Origin: Cognatazoarcus halotolerans
GTDB taxonomy: Bacteria; Pseudomonadota; Gammaproteobacteria; Burkholderiales; Rhodocyclaceae
Direction of reading: 5' to 3'
Length of the DNA stretch: 64,000 nucleotides
Assembly (NCBI RefSeq): GCF_009800965.1
Contig: NZ_WUAF01000002.1
Span: 232,299-296,298 of the forward strand
Below, one piece after another: positions 48,643 through 58,507 of the stretch (position 1 is the stretch's first letter; each line of letters starts with the position of its first letter). The translations under genes were made by a program, and so were the position numbers. The notes under the pieces were generated by a model that saw only the letters and a program-made list of their open reading frames with translations, made no database searches and had not been told where the DNA came from.

Positions 48643-49484
48643 GCACCTCGAGCGACATTGCGAATGCGCTGACCATCGACGTGGAAGATTATTTCCAGGT
48701 TTCGGCGCTCGCTCCGCACTTTCCACGCAAGACCTGGGACGTCGTTCCGTGTCGAGTCGAACGCAACGTCGAGCTCATTCTCCATCTTCTGGAAGAGCAC
48801 GGCACGAAGGCGACCTTCTTTACCTTGGGCTGGATTGCCGAGCGCTATCCGCAACTGATTCGCCGAATCGCGGCTGCAGGACACGAAATTGCAAGCCATG
48901 GTTACGGCCACGCGCGCGCAAGCGAACAGTCCCGCGAGATATTTCTTTCGGACGTGAAGCTCGCCAAGGCGGTACTTGAGGATATCGCCGGGGTTCCGGT
49001 CAGGGGCTACCGTGCGCCGAGTTTTTCGATCGGCAAGGCCAACCTGTGGGCGCATGACTGCCTGCTCGAGAGCGGGCATGCTTACAGCTCGAGCATCTAC
49101 CCGGTTCAGCACGATCATTACGGCATGCCCGACGCGCCGCGTTTCCCGTATCGCGCCGAAAGCGGTCTCCTTGAAATTCCCGTGACGACCGTACGCTGGA
49201 TGGGACGGAACTGGCCTGCGGGAGGCGGTGGATACTTCAGGTTGCTTCCTTACGGCGTATCACGGTGGGGTATTGCCCGTGTCAATGAGTGTGACAAGCG
49301 TCCTGCGATATTCTATTTTCATCCTTGGGAGCTCGATCCCGGTCAGCCCCGTGTGACCGGAGCCACAGCCAAAACCCGCTTCAGGCATTACGTTAACCTC
49401 GATCGAACGGAAAGCCGGCTCAGCAGGCTTCTCGGCGACTTTGCCTGGGGGCGGGTGGATCAGGTATTCGAGGAAGCACGCTGA
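48639..49484 (+). CDS. XrtA-system polysaccharide deacetylase (NodB fold)
   Basis: A 281-aa deacetylase of carbohydrate esterase family 4. The catalytic motif is TIDVEDYF, with Asp14 and Asp17. The metal-binding His motif is HEIASHGYGH, and RGYRAPSFSIG and FYFHPWELD follow. The C-terminal DUF3473-like part is present. It would remove acetyl groups from the polymer. It has no signal peptide, so it is probably cytoplasmic, or else exported in another way. It is coupled to the ATPase gene. Confidence 0.92.
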   Translation: MSTSSDIANALTIDVEDYFQVSALAPHFPRKTWDVVPCRVERNVELILHLLEEHGTKATFFTLGWIAERYPQLIRRIAAAGHEIASHGYGHARASEQSREIFLSDVKLAKAVLEDIAGVPVRGYRAPSFSIGKANLWAHDCLLESGHAYSSSIYPVQHDHYGMPDAPRFPYRAESGLLEIPVTTVRWMGRNWPAGGGGYFRLLPYGVSRWGIARVNECDKRPAIFYFHPWELDPGQPRVTGATAKTRFRHYVNLDRTESRLSRLLGDFAWGRVDQVFEEAR

Positions 49485-49507
49485 ATACAGATACGGCAGG
49501 ACAGGAA

Positions 49508-50545
49508 ATGGATCGGGTGAGAATTAGCGTTGCCGTGATGGCAGAACAGGATCGGTCGCGCTGGGATGCCTTTGTCGAAGCGCATCCGATGGGAACATTC
49601 TTCCATCTTTCGGCGTGGCGCGGGCTGATTGAAGGGATCTTTCGTCACAGGACCTGGTTCCTGATGGCGGAACGGGCCGGCGAACTCGTCGGCGTCCTGC
49701 CGTTGGCGCAGGTAAAGTCGCGGCTCTTTGGCCATGCGCTGACCTCGCTACCTTTCTGCGTCTATGGCGGCGCGATCGGTGATGCCGAGGCTGTCAGCGA
49801 ACTCGAGGCTGAAGCAGAACGCATCGCCCTCCAACTGGGCGTTCAGCACCTGGAGTACCGAAACGTTGAGCCGCGACATACGGACTGGCCGCGCCAGGAT
49901 CTTTATGTCACTTTCCGCAAGGCCATCGACCCCGATGTCGAGGCCAACATGCTGGCGATTCCGCGAAAACAGCGGGCGATGGTGCGCAAGGGCATCAAGA
50001 ACAATCTCGTCAGCCGGATCGATGATGACGTCGACCGGTTCTTCGCTCTCTACGCGGATAACGTGCTTCGCCATGGTACTCCCGCCTTGCCCAAGCGCTT
50101 CTTTGCTGCTCTAAAGCACACCTTTGGCGAGTGTTGCGAGGTACTTACCGTGACGAACGAGGCTGGCAAACCGCTCTCGAGCGTCCTTTCCTTTTATTTC
50201 CGCGATGAGGTGCTGCCGTATTACGCAGGTGACGATGTGGCCGCGCGGGACTTTGCCGCCAACGATTTCAAGTATTGGGAGTTGATGCGCCGCGCCTGCG
50301 AGCGGGGATGCAAGGTGTTCGACTACGGTCGCAGCAAGATCGGAACCGGACCGTACAGCTTCAAGAAGAACTGGGGTTTCGAGCCGCAGCCACTCTCCTA
50401 TGAGTACCGGCTCTACAAGCGCGAAGGTGTGCCGCAGAACAATCCGATGAACCCCAAGTACCGGGCCTTCATCGCCCTGTGGCGGCGTCTGCCGATCGGC
50501 GTGGCGAATGCGATCGGACCATACATCGTCAGAAATCTCGGTTAG
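49508..50545 (+). CDS. FemAB-like protein, XrtA/PEP-CTERM system-associated
   Basis: A 345-aa FemAB-type acyltransferase (GNAT-like double fold). The N-terminus (DRVRISVAVMAEQDRSRW) and ESLNVAF-like SAWRGLIEGIFRHRTWFLMAER and the C-terminal KVFDYGRSKIGTGPYSFKKN and PQPLSYEY are those of the PEP-CTERM FemAB group. It may attach an amino acid or acyl group to the glycan; its acceptor is unknown. It lies 23 bp after the deacetylase. Confidence 0.9.
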   Translation: MDRVRISVAVMAEQDRSRWDAFVEAHPMGTFFHLSAWRGLIEGIFRHRTWFLMAERAGELVGVLPLAQVKSRLFGHALTSLPFCVYGGAIGDAEAVSELEAEAERIALQLGVQHLEYRNVEPRHTDWPRQDLYVTFRKAIDPDVEANMLAIPRKQRAMVRKGIKNNLVSRIDDDVDRFFALYADNVLRHGTPALPKRFFAALKHTFGECCEVLTVTNEAGKPLSSVLSFYFRDEVLPYYAGDDVAARDFAANDFKYWELMRRACERGCKVFDYGRSKIGTGPYSFKKNWGFEPQPLSYEYRLYKREGVPQNNPMNPKYRAFIALWRRLPIGVANAIGPYIVRNLG

Positions 50546-50556
50546 ACAGGAATCCG

Positions 50557-52221
50557 ATGAATCAAAGCCTCTCCAACGCAGAGCTTCGACCCTCGCCGGC
50601 GCGGGTGCACCTGTCGTCGCGCGAAGAGCTTGCGCACGGCGGCGCTCCGCTCGCCCATGAAGCTGCGGTGGCGTCCCGTGGTGCGGCCATGGGCCAGACC
50701 ATCCGGAATCGGCGCCTATTGCTCGCGGCGCTGGTTCTTGCCGTGGTGTTGATCCCTGCGATCTACCTGCAAACCTTCGAGTCCATCGTTTCCATCTGGA
50801 TCCGGACCGACACCTACTCCCATGGCTTTCTCGTCGCACCGATTTCCGCATACCTGATCTGGCGGCGGCGACATTTGCTGAACGGTCTCGAGATGCGACC
50901 CGCGTGGATCGCGCTGCCCTTCCTGCTCGCCGCCGGGGTCGCCTGGATTCTGGGGACCATTGGCGGTGTCCTGAGCCTGACCCAGTTCGCCATGGTCGGC
51001 ATGATTCCCTTGCTGGTGTGGCTTGTCGCAGGTCGCCGGATCAGCGCGCAGATTCTCTTTCCGCTCGGATTTCTTCTCTTCGCCGTCCCGTTCGGCGATT
51101 TTGCGCTCCCGGTGCTCATGGACTGGACCGCCCTGGCCACGGTGGACGGGCTGAGATTCCTCGGCGTACCGGTTTACCAGGAGGGGCTGCATTTCATTGT
51201 GCCAAGCGGTGCATGGTCGGTCGTCGAAGCCTGCGGCGGGGTTCGCTACCTCATCGCCTCGGCGATGATGGGTTTCCTGTACGCCTATACTGCCTATCAG
51301 AGCCGCTTCAAGCGGATCATCTGCGCTGTGGTCGCCTTGATCCTGCCGATCCTTGCGAACTGGCTGCGGGCATTGCTGATCGTGCTGATCGCACATGCCT
51401 CCGACAACAAGCTCGGTACCGGAATCGATCACCTGTTCCTCGGCTGGGTACTGTTCGGCATCATCATTCTTTTGGCATTCTGGCTCGGGCGACGATGGGA
51501 GGACGAAGATCCCGTCGCCTCGAGCAGACCGGGCATCGCTGGCGGCGTCACGCCAAGCGCCTGCCTGCTGGCCCTGGCCGTCGGCCTCGCGTCGATAATC
51601 GTGTGGCCCGGTGTGGCGCGAAGCCTTGACGGTGCCGCTGCGGTGCGAATCGATGCGTCGCCGATCAGTCCGGCAATCGGCTGGACCGTCGTTCCCGAGC
51701 GCCTCGCGGGGTTCGAGACCGACTTCAAGGGCGCGCACCAGGAGCTCACCCAGACTTTCAAGGAAGGCGACACCACCGTCGGCCTCGATGTGCTGCTGTA
51801 TGCCGGCCAGCACCAGGGCAGCGAGATGATCATGTTCGGCAACGAACTGGTCAATGTCGACAACAAGAAGTGGCATGTTCTTGCGGAGAAAAGGATATTG
51901 ATGGACGGTGCCGATGGCCATGGCAGGCCTGCCATTCAGTCCGTCGTCAAGGGTCCGGCAGCGACGCTGTTGGCGCGCCAGAGCTTCTGGATCGAGGGCT
52001 ATTGGACGAGCGATCCGCGCATGGCCAAGTTCTACCAGGTCCTCGCGAAGATCCTCGGGCGGGGCGACCGTTCGGCGGTCGTGGTTACCTACACGTCCAT
52101 GGACCTCGAGACGGATGTGGCAAGTGCCGCGCTGGACGCATTCACCCGCAGTCATCGAACGGCGATCGAGTCGATGCTCGCGGAGGCGTCCGCAACCACC
52201 TCGCCGGTGGACAGCCGATGA
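50557..52221 (+). CDS. xrtA: Exosortase A (XrtA) with fused EpsI-type domain
   Basis: A 554-aa inner-membrane protein. The N-terminal 45 residues are a cytoplasmic extension, then about eight membrane segments form the exosortase. The triad proposed for the family is visible: Cys226 (VVEACGGVRY), Arg271 (NWLRALL) and His292 (GIDHLFLG). XrtA cleaves the C-terminal PEP-CTERM signal of exported proteins. A second, periplasmic-looking domain (about residues 345-554) resembles EpsI (DUF3485), which can also be a separate gene. The start ATG has ACAGGA upstream; the stop overlaps the next gene (ATGA). Confidence 0.95.
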   Translation: MNQSLSNAELRPSPARVHLSSREELAHGGAPLAHEAAVASRGAAMGQTIRNRRLLLAALVLAVVLIPAIYLQTFESIVSIWIRTDTYSHGFLVAPISAYLIWRRRHLLNGLEMRPAWIALPFLLAAGVAWILGTIGGVLSLTQFAMVGMIPLLVWLVAGRRISAQILFPLGFLLFAVPFGDFALPVLMDWTALATVDGLRFLGVPVYQEGLHFIVPSGAWSVVEACGGVRYLIASAMMGFLYAYTAYQSRFKRIICAVVALILPILANWLRALLIVLIAHASDNKLGTGIDHLFLGWVLFGIIILLAFWLGRRWEDEDPVASSRPGIAGGVTPSACLLALAVGLASIIVWPGVARSLDGAAAVRIDASPISPAIGWTVVPERLAGFETDFKGAHQELTQTFKEGDTTVGLDVLLYAGQHQGSEMIMFGNELVNVDNKKWHVLAEKRILMDGADGHGRPAIQSVVKGPAATLLARQSFWIEGYWTSDPRMAKFYQVLAKILGRGDRSAVVVTYTSMDLETDVASAALDAFTRSHRTAIESMLAEASATTSPVDSR

Positions 52222-53393
52222 CAGGCTCCGACAGACGGCCCTTGATCGCACATGTGATCTACCGTTTTGCGGTTGGCGGGCTCGAGAACGGCGTTGTAAA
52301 TCTGCTGAACAATCTGCCCAGGGACGGTTATCGTCACGCGCTGATATCGCTGACCGATATCACCGAGTTCTCCGTGCGACTGAGCAATCCCGAGGTCGGC
52401 CTGTATGCGCTCCACAAACCCGAAGGGCAGACCTGGCGGGTGTTTCCCGAGATCTACCGGCTGCTCAGAACGCTCCAGCCTGCGATACTGCATAGCCGGA
52501 ACCTGGCTGCGCTGGAAACGAGCGTGCCGGCCTGGGCGGCAGGGGTGCCTGTGCGCATTCACGGCGAGCACGGATTCCTCGACCTCGATCATCGCCGGGT
52601 GAGCATGAAGTCGCGGATGCTGAGGCGCATTTACCGGCCGTGGGTCGATCACTACGTCACGGTGTCCGCATCCCTGGCCGGTTTCCTGCAGACGGGTGTA
52701 GGCGTTCCGGCGACGCGAATTTCGCAGATCTACAACGGCGTCGATACCGAGCGGTTTGCGCCCGTCGGGGCGCGGGCGAGCGACCGTCCGTTCGACTCCG
52801 ATTCGCATTTCGTCATCGGTACCGTCGGTCGCATGCAGGCGGTCAAGGACCAACTGACCCTGGTGCGAGCCTTCATCCAGCTTGCCAAGCTGCGACCCCG
52901 GGGCTTGAGCCGCATGCGGCTCGTGCTCGTCGGCGATGGTCCGTTGCGCAGCGAGGCTCAGCGCCTTCTGCACGAGGCCGGGCTGAACGAGCTCGCTTGG
53001 TTGCCCGGCGAGCGAAGCGATATCGCAGCGCTCATGCGCGGCATGAGCCTCTTCGTCCTGCCTTCCCGTGGCGAGGGGATCTCGAACACCATCCTCGAGG
53101 CGATGGCGAGCGGCTTGCCGGTGGTCGCGACTTCGGTGGGGGGCAACCCCGAATTGATTGACGATGGTGTCAACGGTGCCCTGGTGGCGCCCGAGGATCC
53201 GCAGACGATGGCGCTGCGACTGGCCGAATACGTCGATTCGCCCCGCCTTGTCGAGAGCCATGGCAGCGCCGCCCGCGAGAAGGTCGAGGCGCGCTTCAGC
53301 CTGGCAAGGATGATGGCGGCCTACGACCAGCTCTACCGGCGCATGCTCGCGAGGACTGCGGACAGCTTGACGAACCAACGGGAGGCCGCCTGA
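52218..53393 (+). CDS. XrtA-system glycosyltransferase (first of three, GT4-like)
   Basis: A 391-aa GT-B glycosyltransferase of the PEP-CTERM/XrtA kind (TIGR03088-type, from memory). The N-terminus LIAHVIYRFAVGGLENGVVNLLNNLP is diagnostic, with FHIG-type nucleotide-sugar residues later (IGTVGRMQAVKDQLTLVRA, PSRGEGISNTILEAMASGLP). The E-x7-E site is present. It overlaps xrtA by 4 bp, and the amidotransferase gene follows after 1 bp. Confidence 0.93.
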   Translation: MTGSDRRPLIAHVIYRFAVGGLENGVVNLLNNLPRDGYRHALISLTDITEFSVRLSNPEVGLYALHKPEGQTWRVFPEIYRLLRTLQPAILHSRNLAALETSVPAWAAGVPVRIHGEHGFLDLDHRRVSMKSRMLRRIYRPWVDHYVTVSASLAGFLQTGVGVPATRISQIYNGVDTERFAPVGARASDRPFDSDSHFVIGTVGRMQAVKDQLTLVRAFIQLAKLRPRGLSRMRLVLVGDGPLRSEAQRLLHEAGLNELAWLPGERSDIAALMRGMSLFVLPSRGEGISNTILEAMASGLPVVATSVGGNPELIDDGVNGALVAPEDPQTMALRLAEYVDSPRLVESHGSAAREKVEARFSLARMMAAYDQLYRRMLARTADSLTNQREAA

Positions 53394-53394
53394 A

Positions 53395-55320
53395 ATGTGT
53401 GGGTTCGTAGGTGTCTTCGATATGCGCCAGCGTCGCACCGTGCAGCAGGAACTCCTGCAGCGGATGAATGAAGCGCAGCACCACCGGGGCCCCGACGAGG
53501 GGGGGACCCATATCGAGCCCGGTCTTGCGCTCGGGCATCGGCGTCTGTCCATCATTGACCTGGCGTCGGGGCAGCAACCGCTGTTCAACGAAGATGGCTC
53601 GGTCGTGGTCGTCTTCAATGGCGAAATCTACAACTATCAGGACCTCATTCCGGAGCTTCAGGCACTGGGTCACCAGTTCAGGACGCGCAGCGACACGGAG
53701 GTGATCGTTCATGCGTGGGAGTCGTGGGGTGAATCGTGCGTCGAGCGGTTTCGCGGAATGTTCGCATTTGCGCTTTGGGATCGTAATTCCGAATCGCTCT
53801 TCCTGGCTCGCGACCGACTCGGCGTAAAGCCGCTTTACTATGCTCAGCTGCCTGACGGGCAATTGCTGTTTGGTTCCGAGCTGAAGACGCTGGTCGCCCA
53901 CGGCGGAATGCCGGTCGACCTCGACCCTCTGGCGGTGGAGGATTACTTTGCCCTCGGCTACATTCCCGAGCCCCGCTGCATATTCACTGCCGCGAGAAAG
54001 CTGCCGCCGGCGGCGACGCTTCTCGTCAGGCGCGGGCAATCTCTACCGGTACCGCGGGAATATTGGGATGTCCGATTTGACCCGGACGCCTCGATCGACG
54101 CGGTGGCTGCCGAAGAAGAACTCGTCGCACGCCTTCGCGACTCCATTCGCCTGCGCATGATTTCCGAAGTGCCGCTGGGAGCCTTTCTTTCCGGTGGGGT
54201 AGATTCGAGCGCGGTGGTCGCCTTGATGGCAGGTCTGTCGAACGGGCCGGTGAATACGTGTTCCATATCGTTCGATGATCCGGCCTATGACGAGTCCGCC
54301 TATGCACGTCTGGTCGCTGAACGATACGAGACCGCTCATCACGAGGATCTGGTCCAGACAGACGATTTCGAACTCGTTGACACGCTGGCCTGGCTCTACG
54401 ACGAGCCCTTTGCCGACAGCTCCGCGATTCCCACATACCGGGTCTGCCAGCTTGCGCGAAAACATGTCACCGTGGCCCTATCAGGGGATGGCGGTGATGA
54501 AACCTTCGCAGGTTACACGCGCTATCGGACGCACCTTTCGGAAGAGCGGTTGAGGTCGGTCTTGCCGCACACGCTGCGACGAGGCCTCTTCGGTGGACTC
54601 GGATGGCTGTACCCGAAAGCGGACTGGGCCCCGCGGGTGTTTCGTGCAAAGGCAACCTTTCAAGCCATGGCGCGCGATTCCGTCGAAGCGTATATGCACA
54701 GTGTTTCGATTCTTCCGCTTGCCGCCCGGCAGAAGCTTTTCTCCGGGAAAATGCGAAGCGAACTGGGCGGATACAGGGCGGACGATACCTTCTACCGGCA
54801 TGCGGCTCGCGCGCAGACCGATGATCCGTTATCGATGGTGCAGTATCTCGATTACAAGACCTACTTGGTTGGCGATATCAATACCAAGGTCGATCGGGCG
54901 AGCATGGCTCACTCGCTGGAAGTCCGCGAGCCCCTCATGGATCACGAACTGATCGAGTGGGTTGCAAGGCTTTCTCCGCATTTGAAGATCAGGGGCGGCG
55001 AGGGGAAACACATCCTCAAGCATGCGCTTGAACCCCTTCTGCCACACGACGTCCTCTATCGGCGCAAGATGGGTTTTGCTGTTCCGCTGGCGAGGTGGTT
55101 TCGGGGGCCGCTTCGCGCACGCCTGCGTGAATCGCTGCTCGAGGGGCAGCTGATCGGGACCGGTTGGTTCAATCAGTCTTATCTGGAGGAATTGATCGAC
55201 AATCATCAGTCGGGTGTGCGCGATTACTCGTCGCCACTCTGGGCGCTGCTGATGTTCAATGCATTTCTGCGGCAGTATGCAGGGGATGCGTCAATTTCTC
55301 CGTCCGACCGAGCAGCCTGA
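53395..55320 (+). CDS. XrtA-system amidotransferase (asparagine-synthase-like), copy 1
   Basis: A 641-aa class II glutamine amidotransferase. The N-terminal glutaminase has the catalytic Cys2 (MCGFVGVFD) and RTRSDTEVIVHAWE. The synthetase domain has the PP-loop SGGVDSSAV from residue 266. It is the XrtA-type amidotransferase, which may amidate a uronic acid or other carboxyl group of the polymer. It lies 1 bp after a glycosyltransferase and 12 bp before the next. Its length is the same as the other copy at 56582-58507. Confidence 0.92.
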   Translation: MCGFVGVFDMRQRRTVQQELLQRMNEAQHHRGPDEGGTHIEPGLALGHRRLSIIDLASGQQPLFNEDGSVVVVFNGEIYNYQDLIPELQALGHQFRTRSDTEVIVHAWESWGESCVERFRGMFAFALWDRNSESLFLARDRLGVKPLYYAQLPDGQLLFGSELKTLVAHGGMPVDLDPLAVEDYFALGYIPEPRCIFTAARKLPPAATLLVRRGQSLPVPREYWDVRFDPDASIDAVAAEEELVARLRDSIRLRMISEVPLGAFLSGGVDSSAVVALMAGLSNGPVNTCSISFDDPAYDESAYARLVAERYETAHHEDLVQTDDFELVDTLAWLYDEPFADSSAIPTYRVCQLARKHVTVALSGDGGDETFAGYTRYRTHLSEERLRSVLPHTLRRGLFGGLGWLYPKADWAPRVFRAKATFQAMARDSVEAYMHSVSILPLAARQKLFSGKMRSELGGYRADDTFYRHAARAQTDDPLSMVQYLDYKTYLVGDINTKVDRASMAHSLEVREPLMDHELIEWVARLSPHLKIRGGEGKHILKHALEPLLPHDVLYRRKMGFAVPLARWFRGPLRARLRESLLEGQLIGTGWFNQSYLEELIDNHQSGVRDYSSPLWALLMFNAFLRQYAGDASISPSDRAA

Positions 55321-55332
55321 GCCTCTTGTCCA

Positions 55333-56580
55333 ATGACTTTGCGGATACTTCACTTACTCGATCATTCATTACCCCTTCACAGCGGGTATGTTTTCCGGAC
55401 GCTCTCCATCTTGAAGGAGCAGCGCAAGCTTGGTTGGGAGACTTACCAGCTGACATCGCCCAAGCAGGGGCATGCATCGACAGAACTCGAGTCGTTCGAT
55501 GGCTGGGAGTTCTATCGCACACCCCCATCGGAAGGCGTGTTGGGGCAACTGCCGGTACTGCGTGAATTGCAGTTGATGAGAGCGGTCGAGCTTCGGCTGG
55601 AGGAACTTGCCGTACGCCTGTCGCCCCACGTCATCCACGCCCACTCCCCGGTTCTGAACGGTCTCCCTGCGACGTGGGTCGGCCGCCGATTGGGTATTCC
55701 CGTGGTTTACGAGATGCGTGCGTCCTGGGAGGACGCCGCCGTCGATCACGGTACGACGACGGAAGGAAGCCTGCGCTACCGGCTGTCTCGCTGGCTAGAG
55801 ACGCAGGCACTCAGGCGTGCCAACCAGGTGACCACGATTTGCGAAGGTTTGCGGGGCGATATCATCGCTCGCGGCATTTCCCCGGCAAAGATCACGGTCA
55901 TTCCCAACGCCGTCGACGTGAATACCTTCGAGTACGATGTGCCGCCCGATGAGGCGCTCAGAAGCGAACTGGGACTCGGGGGAGCCACGGTTCTTGGGTT
56001 CGCGGGCTCGTTCTATGGATACGAGGGGTTGGACTTGGTTGTCGCGGCGATGCCACGCCTGCTCAACGCCTTTCCCGATATCCGGGCACTTTTCGTCGGT
56101 GGTGGACCCCAGGAGTCCGCCCTCAAGGCGCAGGTGGCTTCCCTCGGCCTCGACGACCGGGTGATCTTCACCGGCCGTGTTCCGCATTCCGAGGTTCATC
56201 GCTATTACAACCTGATCGACGTCCTTGTCTACGCGCGCAAATCGATGCGACTGACCGATCTGGTCACACCGCTGAAGCCGCTCGAGGCCATGGCGCAGGG
56301 TCGTTTGCTGGTCGCCTCCGACGTTGGTGGCCATCGTGAGTTGATTCAGCACGGCCATACGGGCCTTCTGTTCGAAGCGGGAAACGTCGAGGCGCTCGCG
56401 CGGAGCATCACCGAAATGCTGACGCATCGTGACGAATGGGAGCGAATGAAGCGGGCCGGGCGCTCGTTTGTGGAGTCGGAGCGCAACTGGACCAACAGTG
56501 CGGCAAGGTATCGCGAGGTTTACTCACGCCTGTTGCCTGCCGAACAGCAGGGCCTTCTGGGTCTGGCCGGAGCCGTCTGA
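55333..56580 (+). CDS. XrtA-system glycosyltransferase (second of three)
   Basis: A 415-aa GT-B glycosyltransferase of the PEP-CTERM/XrtA group (TIGR04063-type, from memory). The N-terminal LRILHLLDHSLPLHSGYVFRT is typical. The donor site region has LGFAGSFYGYEGLDLVVAAM and VYARKSMRLTDLVTPLKPLEAMAQG. It lies 1 bp before the second amidotransferase and is translated in the same operon. Confidence 0.92.
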   Translation: MTLRILHLLDHSLPLHSGYVFRTLSILKEQRKLGWETYQLTSPKQGHASTELESFDGWEFYRTPPSEGVLGQLPVLRELQLMRAVELRLEELAVRLSPHVIHAHSPVLNGLPATWVGRRLGIPVVYEMRASWEDAAVDHGTTTEGSLRYRLSRWLETQALRRANQVTTICEGLRGDIIARGISPAKITVIPNAVDVNTFEYDVPPDEALRSELGLGGATVLGFAGSFYGYEGLDLVVAAMPRLLNAFPDIRALFVGGGPQESALKAQVASLGLDDRVIFTGRVPHSEVHRYYNLIDVLVYARKSMRLTDLVTPLKPLEAMAQGRLLVASDVGGHRELIQHGHTGLLFEAGNVEALARSITEMLTHRDEWERMKRAGRSFVESERNWTNSAARYREVYSRLLPAEQQGLLGLAGAV

Positions 56581-56581
56581 C

Positions 56582-58507
56582 ATGTGCGGAATCTACGGCA
56601 TCGTGTCCCTCGACGGACAAGCGATTGATGGCTCCATTCTCGATGCAATGGGTGGGGTTACCCGTCACCGCGGTCCAGACGACCTTGGCGCACACGTCGA
56701 TGGGCCTTGTGCCATCGGGATGACGCGTCTATCGATCATCGATCTTGAAGGTGGGCACCAGCCGATTGCGAACGAGGATGAAACGCTATGGCTCGTGTGC
56801 AACGGTGAAATCTACAATTTCCGGGAGCTTCGGGCCGAACTCGAGGGGGTCGGCCACCGTTTTCGTACCAGATCCGACAGTGAAGTGCTTCTTCATGCGT
56901 ACGAACAGTGGGGCGAGGAGTTTGTTCATCGCCTGAACGGGATGTTCGGTTTTGCACTGTGGGATTCGAGAAAGCGGAAACTCCTCATCGGCCGGGACAG
57001 ACTGGGCATCAAACCGATCTACATCTACAGGGATCGGACAAGGCTGATCTTCGCAACCGAGGCGAAAGCGATCCTCGAAGTACCTGGCGTTCCTCGACGG
57101 GTGGACGGTACGGCCCTTCATGCCTACCTCCAGCTCGGTTATGTTCCTGCTCCGTTCTCGCTCTTCGAAGGGATCCGCAAGTTGCCGATTGCGACGCTGC
57201 TTTCGGTAGAGGGTGGCACCGTATCGGAAAGCGGCTATTGGCAGATATCGTCGTCCATCGACCGTACGATGTCGGAGGCCGAATGGGCTGCCCGGGTGCG
57301 AGCGGAAATCGAGCGCTCGGTCCGAAGCCAGATGGTCAGCGACGTACCGATCGGGGCATTCCTCTCGGGCGGCATCGATTCGAGCGCGGTTGTCGCGTTC
57401 ATGGCGCGCGAAACCGATCTGCCGATCAAGACCTACTCGATCGGGTTCGAGGGCGGCAGCGCCGAATCGCTGTACAACGAGCTGCCTTACGCGAGAAGGG
57501 TTGCCGAACTGTTCGGGACGGAGCACCACGAAATAGTCGTCAAACCGGACGTCATCGGCCTCCTGCCTCGCCTGCTCTGGCACATGGACGAGCCGATTGC
57601 CGACAGTGCTTTCCTCACGACCTATCTTGTCTCGGAGTTTGCGCGTCGCGACGTCACCGTGATCCTTTCCGGTGTTGGAGGGGATGAGCTTTTCGGAGGC
57701 TACCGGCGCTATCTGGGCAACCATTACGTCGAACGCTTCGATCGGCTTCCCGGGTTTCTGAAATCCGGTGCGCGGGCGGTTGGCAGAATGCTGCCGAGTG
57801 ACAGGCACTCGTCGGCGCTGAATGTCATGCGGCTTGCAAAGGGGTTTCTGGCGAGTTCGACTCTGAGTTTCGAGGAGCGTTATCGCGCATATTTGCAGAT
57901 CATGCCGGAGGATCAGGCAAGAAGCCTCTTGAATGCAGCGCCATCGAATCCGTTTGACGCCGTAAAGAGTGCATTTGCGCTTGCGTCCGGCGCGGACAGC
58001 CTGAATCGGATGATGGCGGTCGACGCGCTCACGCAATTGCCGGACGACCTGCTCATGCTGACTGACAAGATGAGCATGGCCGTGTCGCTCGAATGTCGCG
58101 TTCCGCTGCTGGACCACGAACTTGTGCAGCTGGCGGCCGCGATGCCCGAGAGTATCAAGGTGAAGGGCGGGGAGCTTAAGCACGTCATGAAGATGGCCCT
58201 CAAGGACGTTCTCCCGCAGGACATCCTGCATCGGAAGAAGCGTGGTTTCGGAACCCCGATTGGCGCATGGCTCAAAGGACAGCTGGCAACCGTTCTCGAC
58301 CACGTATTGCGTCCGGAGGCAATCCGCTCGCGCGGTTTGTTCGATTCGGCGACGGTCGCGGGGCTGATCTCGGCCCACCGGGCCAATCGCGAAGACTATA
58401 CCGACGCATTGCTGGCCCTCATGAATTTCGAGATCTGGGCGTGCATGTATATTGATGGACGGTCGCCTGAAGACGTGACCGGTGAACTGAAGGCAATCAT
58501 CCGATGA
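56582..58507 (+). CDS. Asparagine-synthase-like amidotransferase, copy 2
   Basis: A second 641-aa class II amidotransferase, with Cys2 in MCGIYGIVS and the PP-loop SGGIDSSAV from residue 262. It differs clearly from copy 1, so it is an old paralogue and not a recent duplicate. The glycosyltransferase downstream starts in an ATGA overlap. Two such enzymes in one cluster suggest two amidations or different acceptors. A free asparagine synthetase role is less likely because of its place. Confidence 0.9.
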   Translation: MCGIYGIVSLDGQAIDGSILDAMGGVTRHRGPDDLGAHVDGPCAIGMTRLSIIDLEGGHQPIANEDETLWLVCNGEIYNFRELRAELEGVGHRFRTRSDSEVLLHAYEQWGEEFVHRLNGMFGFALWDSRKRKLLIGRDRLGIKPIYIYRDRTRLIFATEAKAILEVPGVPRRVDGTALHAYLQLGYVPAPFSLFEGIRKLPIATLLSVEGGTVSESGYWQISSSIDRTMSEAEWAARVRAEIERSVRSQMVSDVPIGAFLSGGIDSSAVVAFMARETDLPIKTYSIGFEGGSAESLYNELPYARRVAELFGTEHHEIVVKPDVIGLLPRLLWHMDEPIADSAFLTTYLVSEFARRDVTVILSGVGGDELFGGYRRYLGNHYVERFDRLPGFLKSGARAVGRMLPSDRHSSALNVMRLAKGFLASSTLSFEERYRAYLQIMPEDQARSLLNAAPSNPFDAVKSAFALASGADSLNRMMAVDALTQLPDDLLMLTDKMSMAVSLECRVPLLDHELVQLAAAMPESIKVKGGELKHVMKMALKDVLPQDILHRKKRGFGTPIGAWLKGQLATVLDHVLRPEAIRSRGLFDSATVAGLISAHRANREDYTDALLALMNFEIWACMYIDGRSPEDVTGELKAIIR

